DNA of 64,000 nucleotides from Stichopus chloronotus (GCA_021234535.1 CM037830.1:38725937-38789936), one strand, 5' to 3'; counted from the first letter of the stretch, positions 1 through 15,639 are shown. Made by a program: numbers and translations. The notes: generated by a model not told the origin, from the letters alone.

Positions 1-2694
1 ATGATAAAAATAGCTCTTCATCGTGTAGGCAGTGTTGATTGACATTTTGTATACAGTTTTGCTATATATGTGTGCATCTTCATGGATGTATGAGATCACA
101 CGAGCTGACACCAGCTTCGCGAAGAAAGTGATGAGAAACCGCAGCAAAATAAAAAGAGGTGGAGAGATTCCAAGAGATTGAATTACAGCTCTTGATAATG
201 AAGACGAATGACAGATTTTTGTTCCAAGAATGTGTGAATGAAACAAGGAAGCTTTTCATGTGAATATGCACAGTGGATACCCGTTTCCGCACATATGCGA
301 AGACGATTGCTGTATGTGTAAATGATATAAGCACATGTTGCAGCATTTGACGTCATCGATGGGTAAGGTCTGACGGTAGGCTAAACAGAAAAGGACTTTA
401 TTTTTCTTATAAACACTCAGGCCACAGAGTCACTGAAAGTCATGCAAAGGCAAATTTTCTTCTGAGCCTTGTGATCTGAGCAAAGTAAAATGAAAAAAAA
501 AAATTCCATTGGACATGAAACATCGAACCTTTAAAAAGCTAAAAAATATATATATTTTTTCATTGAAATGTCATATGGATCTTTTGAAATCTGTCATTTG
601 TTGGCCAAGGAAGTCGCAACTAACTCTGTTCACGTCCCATGACGTCATACGTCACATGGCACGTTAAAGAAATACGGCGATTTCATCTGTTTTCGTGATC
701 AAAGTGAATGAAAGTTGCACATCCTTCTGCAAAGCCACATGACATTTTCGGCCAATTTGCAACCAGGATGAATGAAAAAAAAAAAAAAAAACAATATTTT
801 ATACTGTCATGAGATATAGTTTGGTTTGAGAATGGTTTTTAATTTGATGCTAGTGTGTGTAGAGTAGTTTTGCTTTTACAGATTACACGACATGAATTGT
901 CTGTTTACCGCATGATGATCTAATAAGCGATGGGTGACGAATTGTACGAAACATTGACAAATGTACAAACAGACAGCCATTTACCGACTTACCAACCCAG
1001 AGGTGCGCGTTTGCATTTTCTAAAAGAAGACAAACATTATAAATATCACATGTGAGACAAAACTGAAGATCTAATAATCAGAAAGTAAAAGAAATCAAGA
1101 TACACGTGTGAGAAAATCACAAAAAGACGCTTGGAAAATATTGTTCCAAGTATAAATGAAAATAGAAAGTTACAGCAACAAAAAATGTTCGAGCGAAGTA
1201 CCGATAAGTAATTCAGCTATTGTGTTAACACACGTGTTTTGTTTTTCTTTTGGACATTCTATGAATCAATATATTTTAACTTGAAATTTCTTTCTGTAAA
1301 AACATTAAACGAGTTACCTGTCCCATTCGCACAATATGATTGTATTTCTCATAAACAATGCCATTAAAGGTTACGTATCAGCTTGACCACACTATTTCAA
1401 CGATGCCCTCTTCCGGGCAATTTGACCACGACGGCATTCCAAAGGACATAAGTCATTCAAGTTTTTTCAATGCGCTAGTACGCATGACTGAATGCTAGCA
1501 GGGCTTTAATGTTACACGAGGGAAGTTAGAAGTGCCGCGGCGGGGAAACAATGCAGATACTGTATATACACGTTACCGTACTGTCCCACATATTAACCCT
1601 GATGTGGATATTATGATATACACATGTGCAGTATTACAATCATGCCAAAGGTACACTATAGTGACTCAAGTTTTAATTGACACAGTAACTCTAGATTAGG
1701 GCAGAAAGTTCTGATAAAAAAGAGCTCCGTGATTACAAACGGACAGATATGACTTCATCTACGCCAGACAAAAACAACACCGATCAATTTCGAAAATGCT
1801 TGCGGTTTCGTGAGTTATTTTCGTTTATCATCGGAACATGTTTAAGGGACGTTCGGCTTATCAGCGCCATCTTGGTAAAACATTAACCATCGAAAAAGAC
1901 TAGTAAGAGGATTCCGCCGAGATTTGATAAACACAAGCTGCTTCATGTATTTAATTATAACCAGAAATTGTGAGACAGGCTGTTCCTGCCAAAATGTGAA
2001 GATTCTTTCATAGCAGTGAGAATATTTGGAAGATCTAGTACGTGGCTCCATGAACAGTGAGTTCAAGTGGGGTGTGAGTTGTGAGGCTGCATTATAGAAA
2101 AAGGGCACTGTTTTCTTTAAAACCATTTTAACAAAGCTACACCAAGTATTCCGTATTCCACCCAAATGAATACACAGGTATATCAATTATCCCTATGTGA
2201 TGTGAATCAAGAATGTACGTCAGGTGAACACCAAACTGTTAACAGCCACCCTCTTTCAAAAGTGGTATCAAATACATGTTTACAAGTCACTTATCCTTCT
2301 TGGAAAGTATCCTAACTTGTCATCCCTTCGAATGATTCAAAGTTAATGTGTCCGACTTTTATGTACGCGGAACGCGTTTTCATCGAATACTTTTTTCTAA
2401 AGGAATTAATTTGACTTTTGTAGGTTATACTAGTAACATGTCAAATTAAGAACTTGTGAAAAATACAGTAGTAGGCCTAATGGTTTCATTGTTAAGCAAA
2501 TGCACATTTTGTTTTAGGCACAGTAGTATCACGTGCACTTATGTCTCCGTTAGCGAGGGCACAAACTTTTCGGAGTGGAGTTGAGGTTTTCATATCATTC
2601 AACAATTTATTCGAAAAAACTCTTCAAGATAAATCGGCTTCTAATAAACATTAAGAGTAGGTCAATCTTCGTGCATCCTCATCACCTTTTAAGA
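1..2694. other. No gene seen
   Basis: AT-rich sequence with short chance frames only. An A-run lies at about 777-791. Nothing recognisable as a protein, RNA or mobile element. Confidence 0.6.
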
Positions 2695-2702
2695 ATCTAC
2701 GG

Positions 2703-3249
2703 CAGCGGAAGGCAAACTTTTTTGAATCAAGGGATCAAACTGCCACCTTTGAACTTCGTGGTGGACCACACAGTTGATTGCAAGCCCTCCCTCTATATCC
2801 TTTTATTTATGTTATAACTTTCGCTTGAACGAACGTTACCAAGAGGGCTAAAAAGTTCTACAGAGTGTACAGCAGGTGGGTAGGAGAGTATTGATATTAC
2901 ACATTACTGTCAGACTGGAGATTCGAGTAACCAGTGTAAGTTCAGCGGGGTTTTTCGTATATATATGTGTATTTTTTTTTGGCAAGACCACACATTTGAC
3001 TATTGTAGATAAAGAAGCCATGAAAATGGGGTTGGGAGAATTATCGTGCTTAATTTGATTAATGAATATTTCTCATTGATATATTCATCATTTGATTTTT
3101 AATCGCTTTATTTACATGGATAGTATTTCTTTCACCTCCCATCTTTCGTCTTCTATTTTTTCTTACTCTCTTTTATTTTCCTTCATGTTCAAAAAGGGTT
3201 CGGGGGCCACTTCAATTCCTCGCCGCGGGCCGCAGGTTAACCACCCCTG
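2703..3249. mobile_element. Non-autonomous hAT-type element with 8-bp target duplication
   Basis: The left end starts CAGCGGAAGGCAAAC and the right end, read in reverse complement, starts CAGGGGTGGTTAACC. The termini are of the CAG-type common in hAT transposons. A perfect 8-bp direct repeat ATCTACGG flanks it (2695-2702 and 3250-3257), the size hAT transposases make. At 547 bp with no transposase frame it is a MITE-like derivative. A related copy of its left end is at 24746. Confidence 0.8.
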
Positions 3250-3257
3250 ATCTACGG

Positions 3258-6200
3258 TAAGCTCAGAATCATTGGCATCTAAACGACCATGCTCTTGCTT
3301 GCAAAGAATACGGGTTGTTTCAAACACGTGATCAAATGCATCACGTGAGGGGACGCGACACTCGAAATTATCAAGTAAAGAGAACAAAGCTGTACCGAAA
3401 AACACTAATTTATTTTACGAACGACATTATATAAACATAACTGAAGAATGAAATGAAAACAATCTCTCAGAGTCAGATATGAATGCAGTTGAAACCTGAT
3501 GCCGCATCGCCGTGACTGTGAAGGAATGCTCTTGTTTATTTTTGTGTACTTGTAATAACACGTATACTATCGAATTCCTAGTTGTCATTTGTTGGAGACA
3601 TACGTCAGTGTTGTTCATCCATGATCGTTAATCACATAGTCCTAGGTAAGAGAAATTTGACGATACCATTGCATACATTTCTATATACATGTCCGTAACT
3701 TACCTTTGTATGGTGATGTAAATAAAGAGACACCTGCAACAGGAATTGTTTCCCAAGATCTCGTGATTTTGCGTTATGCCTTGGAGTCTTGGCATTTTTT
3801 TCAGAAAATGTGGAAAATCTTGGGATTTTTACAGACATACCAATTTTGATATCATTAAAGTGTCCAAAAATGCCAGTGAATGCATATTTATTGTGCTTCA
3901 ATCACTGATAAACTGGTCATAAATGATCCTTGGCTATCCACTGAAGAGTATTAAGCCTGCATGCAATAGTACGTAGGCAGTTAAGTTGATGAAAATACCG
4001 ACCATTCATTATTTATAACATATTTTAAATTTTTCTCTTGTTTGAGCATCCAAAATCTGCCATGTGGGCAACTGTCGAGTGTAACGGCCTAGAATGTTAG
4101 TATAGGCTATTGTTATTTTCTATACGATATGTTCAATAGGATATACTTATGCTGTCAGATCAATCAACACAAAGATGTCCTTTATCAAAGCATCGTTGTG
4201 ATTGGCCAACCCTTTAACCTTCCTTTATAAACGATGCATTAATTGGTCCTAACATTCTGTGCCATCGTCATCGTGGGGGTCGTATGCTGACTCAATGTCG
4301 GCATGTACCGTGCACTCCTAGATAATAAAGTTTGAGTTGAACCATATGGTACAGTATGGAAAGCATATCGTATTATAATCAATACTAACATGTAATACGT
4401 GACGTAACCCCTCACATTCGGCACACTGACTGTATACGCCCTACACTGAGGATTCTCTCAGCTTTCATGTGACGTCATAAATATCCTAGCACATACAAAT
4501 TGCATTACACCCTATAGGCTTCGGGAATCACCCCCCCCCCCCCAAAAATCGTCATACCTATTACATAATTACATAAACTTTGACGTTACATCCTTAAAGA
4601 GCAGCCCGCATAGATCAATAAAAATTTAATGGAGATCAGCACATACATATGTACTCGAAAAGTAATACAACTGCATCTGCTTATCGTACAGCGCACACGT
4701 TTGCAGTTGTAACACTGTGGTAACTGCAAACTTTCGATTCAGAGTGTTGGTGGAGGACTGTGAACAACTTCTCCAGATACTCGCGAATTCATTGAAGTAT
4801 GTGTGAATTTGTGTGTTGACGGATGGCAACAGATAAAAGAAAAACTTTTAAGTGAGGGCATTTGCCTATTATATCTCGCACGAGGGAGTTGCTATTCAGC
4901 ATTGATGCTGACACATATAACTAACAAGATTTACGAACACACACATCCAGCCAGCTCGCACAGATCCAACAATGAGCTGGCGGCAGCTGTTTGTGGTATC
5001 TGACGGTATGTGTTATCTTTATATAACGTATCAGTTCTGCTACATCCGACCCTTCTTGTAATCACTCCTAATTGACTAATGTCTGACGAGAGAGTCAATT
5101 TACGGCATGGGCGAAGAGATCTATGGGTACAGGGCTGTAACTACATTGTTTATCAAGAATGTTCGAAATCTCTCTCTCCCAAGAAGAGAGAGAGAAAGAG
5201 GCTTCTAGTACCCGGTCGATGACGGAGAGCTAGCGGCGACTAATCGGTACCATCGTTAGCAGTCATCTTCTTTGGCTAACTTTACGAAATGGCAACTAGA
5301 TCAAGAATTTTGTCTTTGACATTTAGGCTGTTATGCAATTTACATACTTGATTGATGAAGAGTTTATCCATGGTGAATATTATCACATCACTGGCCATCT
5401 GTCTGTATGGATAGGAACGCCAACAACGCTTCCAGACAAAGGATCTGGAAAGTGCCCGACCGCAATGTAGAATGTACTTTTTATTACTGCATGTTTTACT
5501 ATGTAGGTAACACTGTTAACACACATACAACAAATTACTTGAACAAAAATTCCTGGTAATTAAGACACGTGCGGTAATAAAACAATATATTCCTATATAC
5601 AAAGTACATGTACAACCTTATATTTTATTCCGTTCCCCAAGCAAAGGTTTCTTCATTGTTGGATAAAATGCGACATAAGGAAAAACTCACCTAAAATTTC
5701 AATCCAGACAGGGGATAATGTCGGGTAAACCGCAACATTAAACAGCCTGGTGTAATGTGCACGCGGTAATATATATTCTACTTTAAACATGCACAATATG
5801 TGTGTGTGAGTGAGACGTCGGGTATAGCACTTATCTTTAAATTGACTTTTTATCTACTGAAGATGGACATACAAACACACTCAAAGAGTGACTGCAGACG
5901 TGTTGTTTCTTATGAAACTCTTGGTCTTAACGGAATCATTCAACATTTAATATTTACTCCACCAATCTTCGTTTTGTCTTGAAGTTATAAACAGAGAGGC
6001 AGCGAATTATACCCTAGAAAATGAGTGAAAACTAGCAGAGAGAAGAGGGGGGAGATACTCCGTATTGGATGACATGTATCTGTAACAATTATGAGTACAT
6101 TCTGTAGACAGGAAGAAATGTATGATGTGAAAAACATAGATGGGGCACTAAAAACAAGGCAAATATCAACTTACAAAATATTTCAAATTGCACACAATCT

Positions 6201-9200
6201 TTAAAATCATATGCATAATTTTGACTTCTTAGCCACACATTTTTCTGCTTTATTGCTCAGGGATGATAGAAGGCTCTAACATACCAAGAAGATATGACCT
6301 ATGGTGAGTTCGTAAACATTTTGTCCATTGCTTAATAAGTGCTAAATGTACGTACCCAAATATGAACAGAATTTTATTTCTTTACTTTGAACTCTACACA
6401 CCATTCAATTTAAGCCAAATACCGACATAAGGTAATTAGTGTGTTACGTGAGTGCTAAGCGTGCGGGATCTTAGATATCCCCTGCACTAAGAAACTACTT
6501 AAAATGAACACATTTAGTAATTTGTTTTTGACAAATGTCCAACTTTAGGAGCGTTACAGTTCTTCCGATTCAAAGTACAAAAATATTCAATAACATGCTT
6601 TCATTTAGTGACAACTACAGGAGAGAACCAGAACCAGTTACTGATGTGAAAAAGAAAACCAAAATGTCACAAATCGACTCTCCATAAAAAAATATCTCAT
6701 TTCATGGTACAAAAAAATATATACTACAAAATTTGTTCTCTTATTGGAAGAGTAAGATGTAATACATGGAATCTCAATGTTATGTAATTCTTCACTGTGT
6801 TTTTCACAGTATAGTCTTTTAAAATCAGAGACTACAAGATCATCAGAAAAAAGTACATGTTATTACATCCCTTGTTTCCACAGCCTAATACGTCGATTGC
6901 AAAATGTCACTATATCCAGTAACTTTCATTCTCTAGTTTGGTTATGTCCATAACCTGTTGCTGGTTAATTCACACGGAAATAACATGCACCTTTCTACAA
7001 CAAGCACAGTAATCTGTATGCCTAGATTCTGATTCGTGTGTAACCAGCATTCAATTATCTGTATGTTATTTTTTGCATACTCGAATGCAGACGAAATGTG
7101 AGGTGGAATCCATCACTTAGATGGGTCTTAGACAGTTTAAGCATGTTCTCAATCTGTTATATAACTACGTTAAAGGTACACCGGCTAGGTACACATATCA
7201 GGGGAATGTACAATGGCGACCTCGTTCTTTTAACCACACAGAAGGAAGCGGTTACAAGGTATCCCAATCGTGTGAACTATCACCAACAGACGCACCCCCT
7301 TTCAGCTTTGAAATATAACACCCGTTCCCAATGGGGATTCAGCTATGTTACACAGAGCTATCGTACCCCGAAAGTAACGCACTGTGGCAGGCTACAGACA
7401 GTACCTCATCGCTAGAGCGGCTGTCTGCAAATAACGTTCACCGATGAACCAATGAACCGATGATGGCAATGATAACCTACACTAGACTCGTCAGAATGTT
7501 CTTCCCACGTGCAATCACACCTTCTATGGGAACCAAATTTGGTCATCCTACGGTGGAGCAAAGAAGCTCCTAAGCTGGTGTTATTGCCCAGGAGCGGTGA
7601 AAAGCAGTCAATGAGCACGGAGAAGAACGGTTTTATCATTGCAATGAAATGCGAGGATTGTTACGTTAGCGGGTAATATCATACTGTGCAGACCACAGCC
7701 ATACAGTAGGAGATCATTTGGGCCGCACAAGTTTCCTTTGAACTCGTATTGAGTGATCAAGAAGGGAGGTTACAAGCAGAAGGTTCATCTAAAATGATGA
7801 CAGCAAAAATTAAATTATGAGCCAGACCCGTTAATTCACCGATTCATGATGTCACGTGGGTGATTTATGATAATGTGACCGTTCCTTGATGGAAACCCTA
7901 AAAATATACTTCGAAATGGACAGCAAAGTAACAATATTAATCAACTATGGGTAAAAATGTGTACGACTATATGTGCGGAGGGAGTACAAACGTGTTCTCC
8001 ATATGAAGATATTAACGAATAAAAAATACACTGTATGTAACAATAGATAACATACCGATACGGTACAATAATAGGACCACGATTTTGCGGGAATGGACTA
8101 AGAGCCATAAAATCTAGACACTGTCACCTATGGTATCATTAGATTATCATCGAGTGTGTAACTATGAATATATGGTTCTGTGACACTAACAAAACATATC
8201 GATTTATGTATTGCACAGTGTTTTATGTCGAAGTGATTACAAGAAAAAAACAAAAAACAAATAAAAAGAGAAGGAAGCAGTTGTCTATTGATTACCAAAA
8301 AATTGTCAAGATTACACATTTTTTATGATATTTCTCTTACACAAGTCTCCAACCATCCCTTGAGCATTTTTTTTTTTTGAATGCCACAAAAAATTATTCA
8401 GAGTAGCAAGCATTCCGACGTAGGTTCTTGGTAAAGAATTATGTCAAAATTCAGCACCGAGAGACAATTAATTAATTGATCCAAATTAACGTAACATAGT
8501 TCTGTGATTTGATCTCCTACGTACTTTCACAATTCATATTCTCAACGAACAAACACCGCACGAACAAACATTGCAAATATCCTAGCCGACCGCACCCTTG
8601 CAGTTAAAGAGGGCTCTCTTCCACTAATACAAACGGCGCCGTGAACACACTGCTTAGACGAAGCGGTGCTGAGAGCAACTCTATGGATGGTTTTCATGAT
8701 GAGAATTGTTACAATCACTGGTAATTTCAACCACAAACACGAAAAGTGCACTTGCTTGGGTGAGAAGATACCTACTGTCTGAAATCACCATCATCCAGGA
8801 AGACATTGACATAGTGGTGATTATTATTGCATTTAAAGACGCACTGAGCCTAATCGTACATGGGCGTTCTTCCATTAAGAGATTCACTTTAAATTTGACG
8901 GAAAATAATTTATACACCTCTGTAACTCAATGTAAGTAGTAGCTTTGTTACATACGTTGCAATGTGACGTCAAACGTACATATCACATACTGCGATCAGT
9001 AACGTGGCCACAGAACATTCCTGTAGGAAGAAAAATTTTGCTCATTTCGGTGCAGATAAAGGTGCCAATTTCTGTAAGTATACAATTAGGCCAAAGGTCG
9101 ACGGTAGGTCTGCTCAATGCCTGAACAACTGCGTTACGCACTTTACACTGTAGGATATGCAGTCTAATGAAGGCGTGCTTATGTCAAACTATTGTGTACA

Positions 9201-10800
9201 TGTACAGATAGGCAACAATTATTTTAGCTACCATCTCCCACTAAGAAAAAATCCAAAACATAGGCCTATACATAGGCCATCATCAATGATTCTAGTGACC
9301 TGCATTGAATGAATAAATAAATAAATAAAAAACAGTCGACACAAAACGTAGTTTGGGTGTCTTCCAGCTCCCTGGTTTGAGCACCTCTTTCTGCATGATA
9401 TCTCAAGGACAGAGCAAGAAGCAACGGAAAATTTACAAAAAGTCAGGGCGATATTTCAAAATGATCAGGCCTAATCGATCCTTCACAGCAGCTGTTAGTC
9501 GAAGTAATCATATTGCAATTACGGAGACTGAGGTGAAAATATTTTGGCTTGGCAGAAATTTGACCTAAACGTTCCCTTCTGGGAATTTCTTTCCATTTAG
9601 TTTGTGTGTGTATTTGTATGTCTAAGGGAGGATCTGACTAGTGCTAAACTGCAAGCTGTAAGGTGAAACATGCTTGACACCGTTTTGTTTTGATAGTTTT
9701 CTTTCATTATGTGTGCATATACTATAGAAATATAAATAAACCAGAATAAACCACAATCAGGGAACATGATATGACGCCCACACTCTGTTAGGCAAAAGGT
9801 GTTTTCATGAAACCGACTGATACAAACCCAACGGAACTTTTAGGAATTATATAGCTCACAAACAGCTTAACGTTGGAACGCAGTTTTCCCTGAATATCAT
9901 GAGGTTATCTGAAAAACTAAACGGTTGCATTTACTTCTATTTTTCATGTAGTTCGATATCAAAGGAAGAAATTATCGGGCCGTTCGTGCATTATTAACGG
10001 CAAATGTTTAAAGCAGAGGTGTTTTGCAAAAAAAAATGTCCGCTACGCGAGGTAGAACAGGAGCAACTGAATGGAGGTACTCCTATATTCGGGGTCTCAT
10101 ACAGCGCGCAGTGTTCGCGCAGTATCCCCAGTCCATTGCTTCATCCGCTGAAATAGCGTTCACCCATCCCCATTCAGCAAGTCGTACGCTTCTTATACAT
10201 ACTTGCCGGTGGAGTTCATACATACTATGATCTGGGAGTTCTGGTAATGCAAGCACAGGTCACAGTAAAATGTCTAATGGAACGAAAAGTCAAACTTCCC
10301 TAGGTTCCCTGCAATTCGATCGCTGCTTTTCAGAAGACGTAACCTTTCCACGAACCTTGCCCACGTGACATGGGGTAAAGATAATAAAAAGACAAAGAAT
10401 GTGGAAAAATTACCTGAAGTTATCAACCTGGGAACCAAGCGCAGCAAACTGAAACCACGAGAGCAACTGGTGGGCGAATGAGTTAAAAGGTATGGACTAG
10501 GATTCTCACAGAGATCGTGACCCAGCCATGATAAGTAATCTATTGCATCTTCCACAGGGAGAGATGAAACTCAAATCCTGCTGAGCAGGGAGCGAACGAT
10601 ACCGCGATACTCCTCAGTGATAGTTGTAACAGGAATATTCCAAAAGCATGAAATGCAATTGTTGTGTGGTGCTTGACGCTCCGGCTATGCTATATCAGGC
10701 TCACGTAGCCAGATACCCTGCAACCACTTCATCAGTTCGATCAGGGAGTTAAATTATGGAGCGATATTTCATACAAATGTGATGAAATAAAATATCGCTC
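3258..10800. other. No gene seen
   Basis: Non-coding by inspection. Notable only for a 13-bp C run (4531-4543) and a CT/GA hairpin (about 5168-5200, tctctctcccaagaagagag). The minus-strand frame ending beside the hAT element (3258-3405, LLDNFECRVPSRDAFDHVFE) is not a family I recognise. Confidence 0.5.
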
Positions 10801-11445
10801 TTTTAGGAGTGAACTTTCACTCCATTCGGGGTGAAATTCACTCTTACTAAGAGAGGACCCTGACCACACCTTTTTTGAGTGAATTATACTCTTTTTCCCT
10901 TTAGAGTGTCAAGTATGTATTCCTATCAAGGCAGGTATGTTGTTGGAACTTCAGCTTCTTAACACTGAATGAACTTGGTGAGTGAATGATCTTTTTCATT
11001 CTTATAGAGTTCAAATGACAGGTCATAGTTTGAAAACCTTTTAAACACTTTATCTCAATAAGGGAAAGTTGTTGGAACACCAAACTTGATGCAGATTGTC
11101 TTTTGTGTGTGGATGATCCCTTTTGTTTGTCATGGAGGCTAAAGGTCATTTGAGGTCACCAGAGGTCAAAGTATGAAAACATGTTGAGGAAAATATCTCA
11201 GCAACTGAAGATTTCTGGATCTTCAAACTGTTAACATTGGTACTACTTGATGAGTAGTTGATTTTTTTATTTGATAAGTGTATGAAGGTCAAAGGACGTG
11301 TTATGTCACTAGAAACATAGTTAGAAACCGTATAGACACGGTATCTTAAGAATGGAAAGGTTTTTGAACTTTTAAATTGGTACGTCAATGTCGTTTGTTT
11401 TTCATAAATGCAATTGGCAAAAGAATCACAAAATCATTCGACCTT
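10801..11445. repeat. AGGTCA-repeat copy with adjoining GAGTGAA-rich segment
   Basis: From 10801 to about 10915 the motif gagtgaa/ttcactc recurs in both orientations. It is followed by degenerate units containing aaaggtcatttgaggtcacc and agaggtcaaag (near 11141-11170). The segment ends with aatcacaaaatcattcgacc, close to the end of the composite at 41.5 kb. Short frames here are repeat-derived. Confidence 0.6.
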
Positions 11446-14061
11446 CTGGTTATATTACTTGACATTTTCTTGTAACTGACAAGTTCCTCAAAATCTGAGA
11501 ACAGTTTTGTTTCGAAGCTTCACACGTTTATGTTGTTCTTTACTTTCATGGAACTTTCATTATTTCTGTTATACTGTTCGATTTTTTTAGTAGTTAACAA
11601 TATTTATGTTCACTTGCCAGAAACCTGTAAAAACAAGCTCCTCTTACAAGTTCAAAGTTATAAAACATGATAATGGCCGAACGTTTGCGTTTCTTAGCCT
11701 CCCACGTAAACTAGAAAAAAAGATTTGATGGGTTGCCTTGCCTCCATTATATAAACACCATAATTTAAAGCCTACGTAACGGTATTCTTCCTATGATACT
11801 GCAAGGATAGTTCGTTTCTAATGATGTGTATAGTCTGTCCTTTAGAGGGGAATATCAAGATAGCAAGGTGGCTATTGTGTTATGTATCGCATAAGTCACT
11901 ATGTCACAAAATTAAATGTAAGACTTTTTCGCAAACAAATTCACATGACTTTTTTCTGCTTTTTAGTTGTTTTTTTTTTTCAACTCCTACTTGCATCGGT
12001 AGAAGAATAGGCTATGGCACTATTCGTCAATACAATTATACTTCATTCCGATAGGCTACATTCCGTGATTGCCCATGCAGAACACCGTCGGGCCATTGTA
12101 TTCACACACGGTCAAAACATGACTGGCACAATGGAGTATACTCTGTGTAGCCTACTTATGGTACATGTGCATATGCAGCTATTCAGCCACACCTAACGCG
12201 CTGTGGCGGGGAGTAAAAGATCAAGCATATCTTTCCAAATTTAGATTAACATTTCTGTTTGGTTTCTCTGTATCACACGCAGTAATGAGTTGACCGTACG
12301 GGCACCAGCTGACCAGCATATATGTTTAGATTAAGTTTATTTTATTGCCTTTCGACAAATCACTGCATGATATCACGTGATCCGCATCAACCAACCAATT
12401 GCCAGGCTGTATTCTATATTATTCAGTGTGCTAGGATCATTATCTCAATGCCAAGTTCAATACATTCTTCTTGTGAAAGTGATTGTAATATGATTTCTAT
12501 ACAAGAAACAAATGTCGAGCATTCCATGATCTGACGTGTATGTATGAAAGCCATGATACTCCTGCATAAAAGTTTTGAACCCTACTTTATCAAAGACTTT
12601 TTTTTTACTTCTTCTTCCTTGAATATTTTGACAGCATTACTGCAGAAGACATTTAAAGCATTGAGTGATTGTGCCTGGTCGTCCGACAACCGTGACTTCA
12701 CATTATTTATTGCATATCAATGCGACCAGTCTGTTAGGGAAATTCATCCCTAACAACCGAAGTGTTCAACTTTCAAAATTGGGACTATGATAAAGGACGT
12801 ATGTAGCACCTGTGGAACTTTTGAGTACTTCCCATAGGAGACTACGGAAGTATAGAAATAAGCACTTTTTCCCGGCACAATACCTAAAAAGACACTGTGA
12901 TATAAAAAGAAGTTAAAAAGAACATAAAATCTACAAAGGTCTTATAGAAACATACATAGTCATTGACAAAACTGCTATTCTAATTACCTAGATATACAAC
13001 AAGAAGCCTAGACCTTTTATTTTTCTTCTTCAAATTGCCAAAGAACCTGAATTTTTTTATTTGTTTCCGTGAGTGAGCCAACATTTAAACCGTCTCACAT
13101 TCTAGTCGACGACTCGTAGGCCAAGCTTCCGTCTTTGAACCAGTAAACAATACATCAATGCACCAAGGGGAGGGGGGGGGATATCACACCCATGTTACAA
13201 TAAAGACGAATGTGCCCGGAAGCAGTTCTATGAATGGAACATTAAACTAGCTGGCGCTCCATGATTGCAATCAAATAATGTCTACAATATGCAGAAAAAT
13301 ACGTACTAAATACACAAACTGCTACAGCGATTCCATAGAGGCCTAGCCAGTTGTCTCGCTGCAGTGATGCAAACAAGATACTTTACAGGGAAATAAAGTA
13401 CTCTCAATGGATTCCTATTTTCATTTTAGAAAAAAAGAAACAAAAACAATGAGCACATGGGAATTGGTTGAAGCTCAATCGATATATCAGGAAACATAAA
13501 TGTTTTCTAATTGTTACTCCTCTTCCTTTTTTACTTGATCTAAAAGCTGCCGAAAACTCTTTCTTCGAAATTGTGACCTGGAAATTAAGAGCAACTGTAA
13601 ACTGAACGATTATTTTGAAATCCATGGCTCAGAGATTAAAACTTATCCACGTACTTGTCGAGATTATTAAAAATGAAGCAGAATATAGTCGGCAATCGCT
13701 TATCTCTCCACACCGACATTTTGTCCAATACAAGGTTACCGTTAAAACAAATGTTTGAATGCTACGGTGACAAAGATTTACTACGAAGGGTTACAGGACA
13801 CAGGTTAAGAAGGAGGATGACGGTCAACACAATTTGTTACATTATGTGAATAAGGGTGGAGTGTCCGAGACAGGTTCTTTTACTATGTCCAGAATAAGTC
13901 ACCGATGATTGTATGGAAGATAACGTAACGATGCAGTAGACCAATGCTAGTATAGTTTTGGGAATATATCTTCCTGCATGTGTAGCATCAATGTTATGGT
14001 TACAAATTTATTCTCATCCAACGCGTAGTGCAAGATTATATGTCAAATATTTAATAACTGG

Positions 14062-14250
14062 CGGATCCAAATAGGAAGGGGGAGGGGCATGATCCGAAAC
14101 AAGAACCTAAAATGAAAATTTTAATAACTTAACAATTGTAGGCCTACACTTTTGTGACAAAATTCAGAAACAGAAAAAAAAGTTTCCAAAGGGGGCACCT
14201 CCATTCCTTCAACCCCTCCCCATATCACTTTACCGGGGAATCACTAGTTT
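14062..14250. mobile_element. Degenerate repeat with GGCGGATCC and G/C-rich tracts
   Basis: The segment opens with GGCGGATCCAAATAGGAAGG, has G-rich tracts on the plus strand, and later a C-rich run with accggggaatc. This resembles the ends of hAT-type MITEs seen in many invertebrates (from memory). Borders are uncertain and no coding potential is seen. Confidence 0.35.
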
Positions 14251-15639
14251 GGCTCCTCCAAGACAATGGACTTGCATCTTTTAGTCGAATCATTATTGGA
14301 TCGAAACTGTCAAACAGTGCTGAGCATACATAATAGCAGTAAATGGTAGCAGACCATGGAAGGTTTAAGACACATTTTGTTAGTTTCTGTGGCTCTCAAA
14401 GTCGCCCCTGTTGGACAGGCCAGTTTCGCCGCAATGTGGTGTTGCAGGCACAATACAACTAACCCACTACGTTACGGTTTCTGCAGTTAAGGCTAGGTAT
14501 AAGGTAGGTGTAATAATGTCACTAGGTTGTAAGTGTATAGAATTCTAACACATTCTTGAAAGACCCAAAATATACTCTCAAGATAGATCTAGTGTACCTT
14601 AAATGCTTCACGTCAGTCTTTGTGCCAAGCAAACAACAAAAACGAAATATTCGAAGGAAAACCGTAGACATACGTCATTCAATAATAGCTGATAACGTTC
14701 TTTTTCAAAAAGGCGCCATGGCCATTTAAGATTCTATTGGCCCTGCTTGAACAAAATCTCATTTCGTGGAAAAATACCTTGTCGGTCACGATCGGGTAGT
14801 TCGATTATTCTTAGAAGAGGACGCTTAGAGGATGGTCTATTTGCAAATGATAATATCATTGGATTCTGGTTAATACCCATCTTTGTATTATTTTATTGAT
14901 TGGAGTGAAATGAACTACATCGTAACCAGGGCAGGACTGAGTCCCTTAATCCAAGTCTGAACAGAGATAAATACAACAGACCCTTCAAGCGAGCCTCTAA
15001 CACTAATCAACACTTTCCGATTGTTTGGATTTTTCTTTTGACTGTAACGAACATGGAACAAAAGAGTTGTATAGAACACACTAATGGAGTATATAGAGTT
15101 GTATTTTTCAAATCATCTCTACATATCTGTCTAGTTTAACCTCGGGCAAGTCTCTGTAGGTTAATTCACACCAGAGCCACGTTGAGAGTTGTTACCGGAT
15201 ATTGAAATGGAAACATACGTTACATACAAATGAAGACATTTACACCTTCAGGTTCAAAGGTCACAAGACAAATATTTAACACATCGATTCAAATCAAGGA
15301 TGGAAAAGAGAGTGAGCGATTCGGTATTACAAAATGCCACGAAGATACTTTGTTGCGAACGTTTGTCCACTTTTATAGCTAAGTTGGAGTGAAAACCAAC
15401 AAACAGAAGCCTTAAAGTAGCACTGGCTGATAACTCCAACCTGACATTTAAAGTATGTCTACCAATCTTTGTCATCCAAACCAAACTGTCACCGCTATCT
15501 GTCCGCACATCTAGCACAACTCTCTGTTTATTTCAATGGAGATACCACCGTTGGAAAAGTGAAAACTATTCACTATAAATCAACGAATCGGGGTACACGA
15601 CCGTTTCATCTCACACTACACGGCAGATCTGTCCAATCA

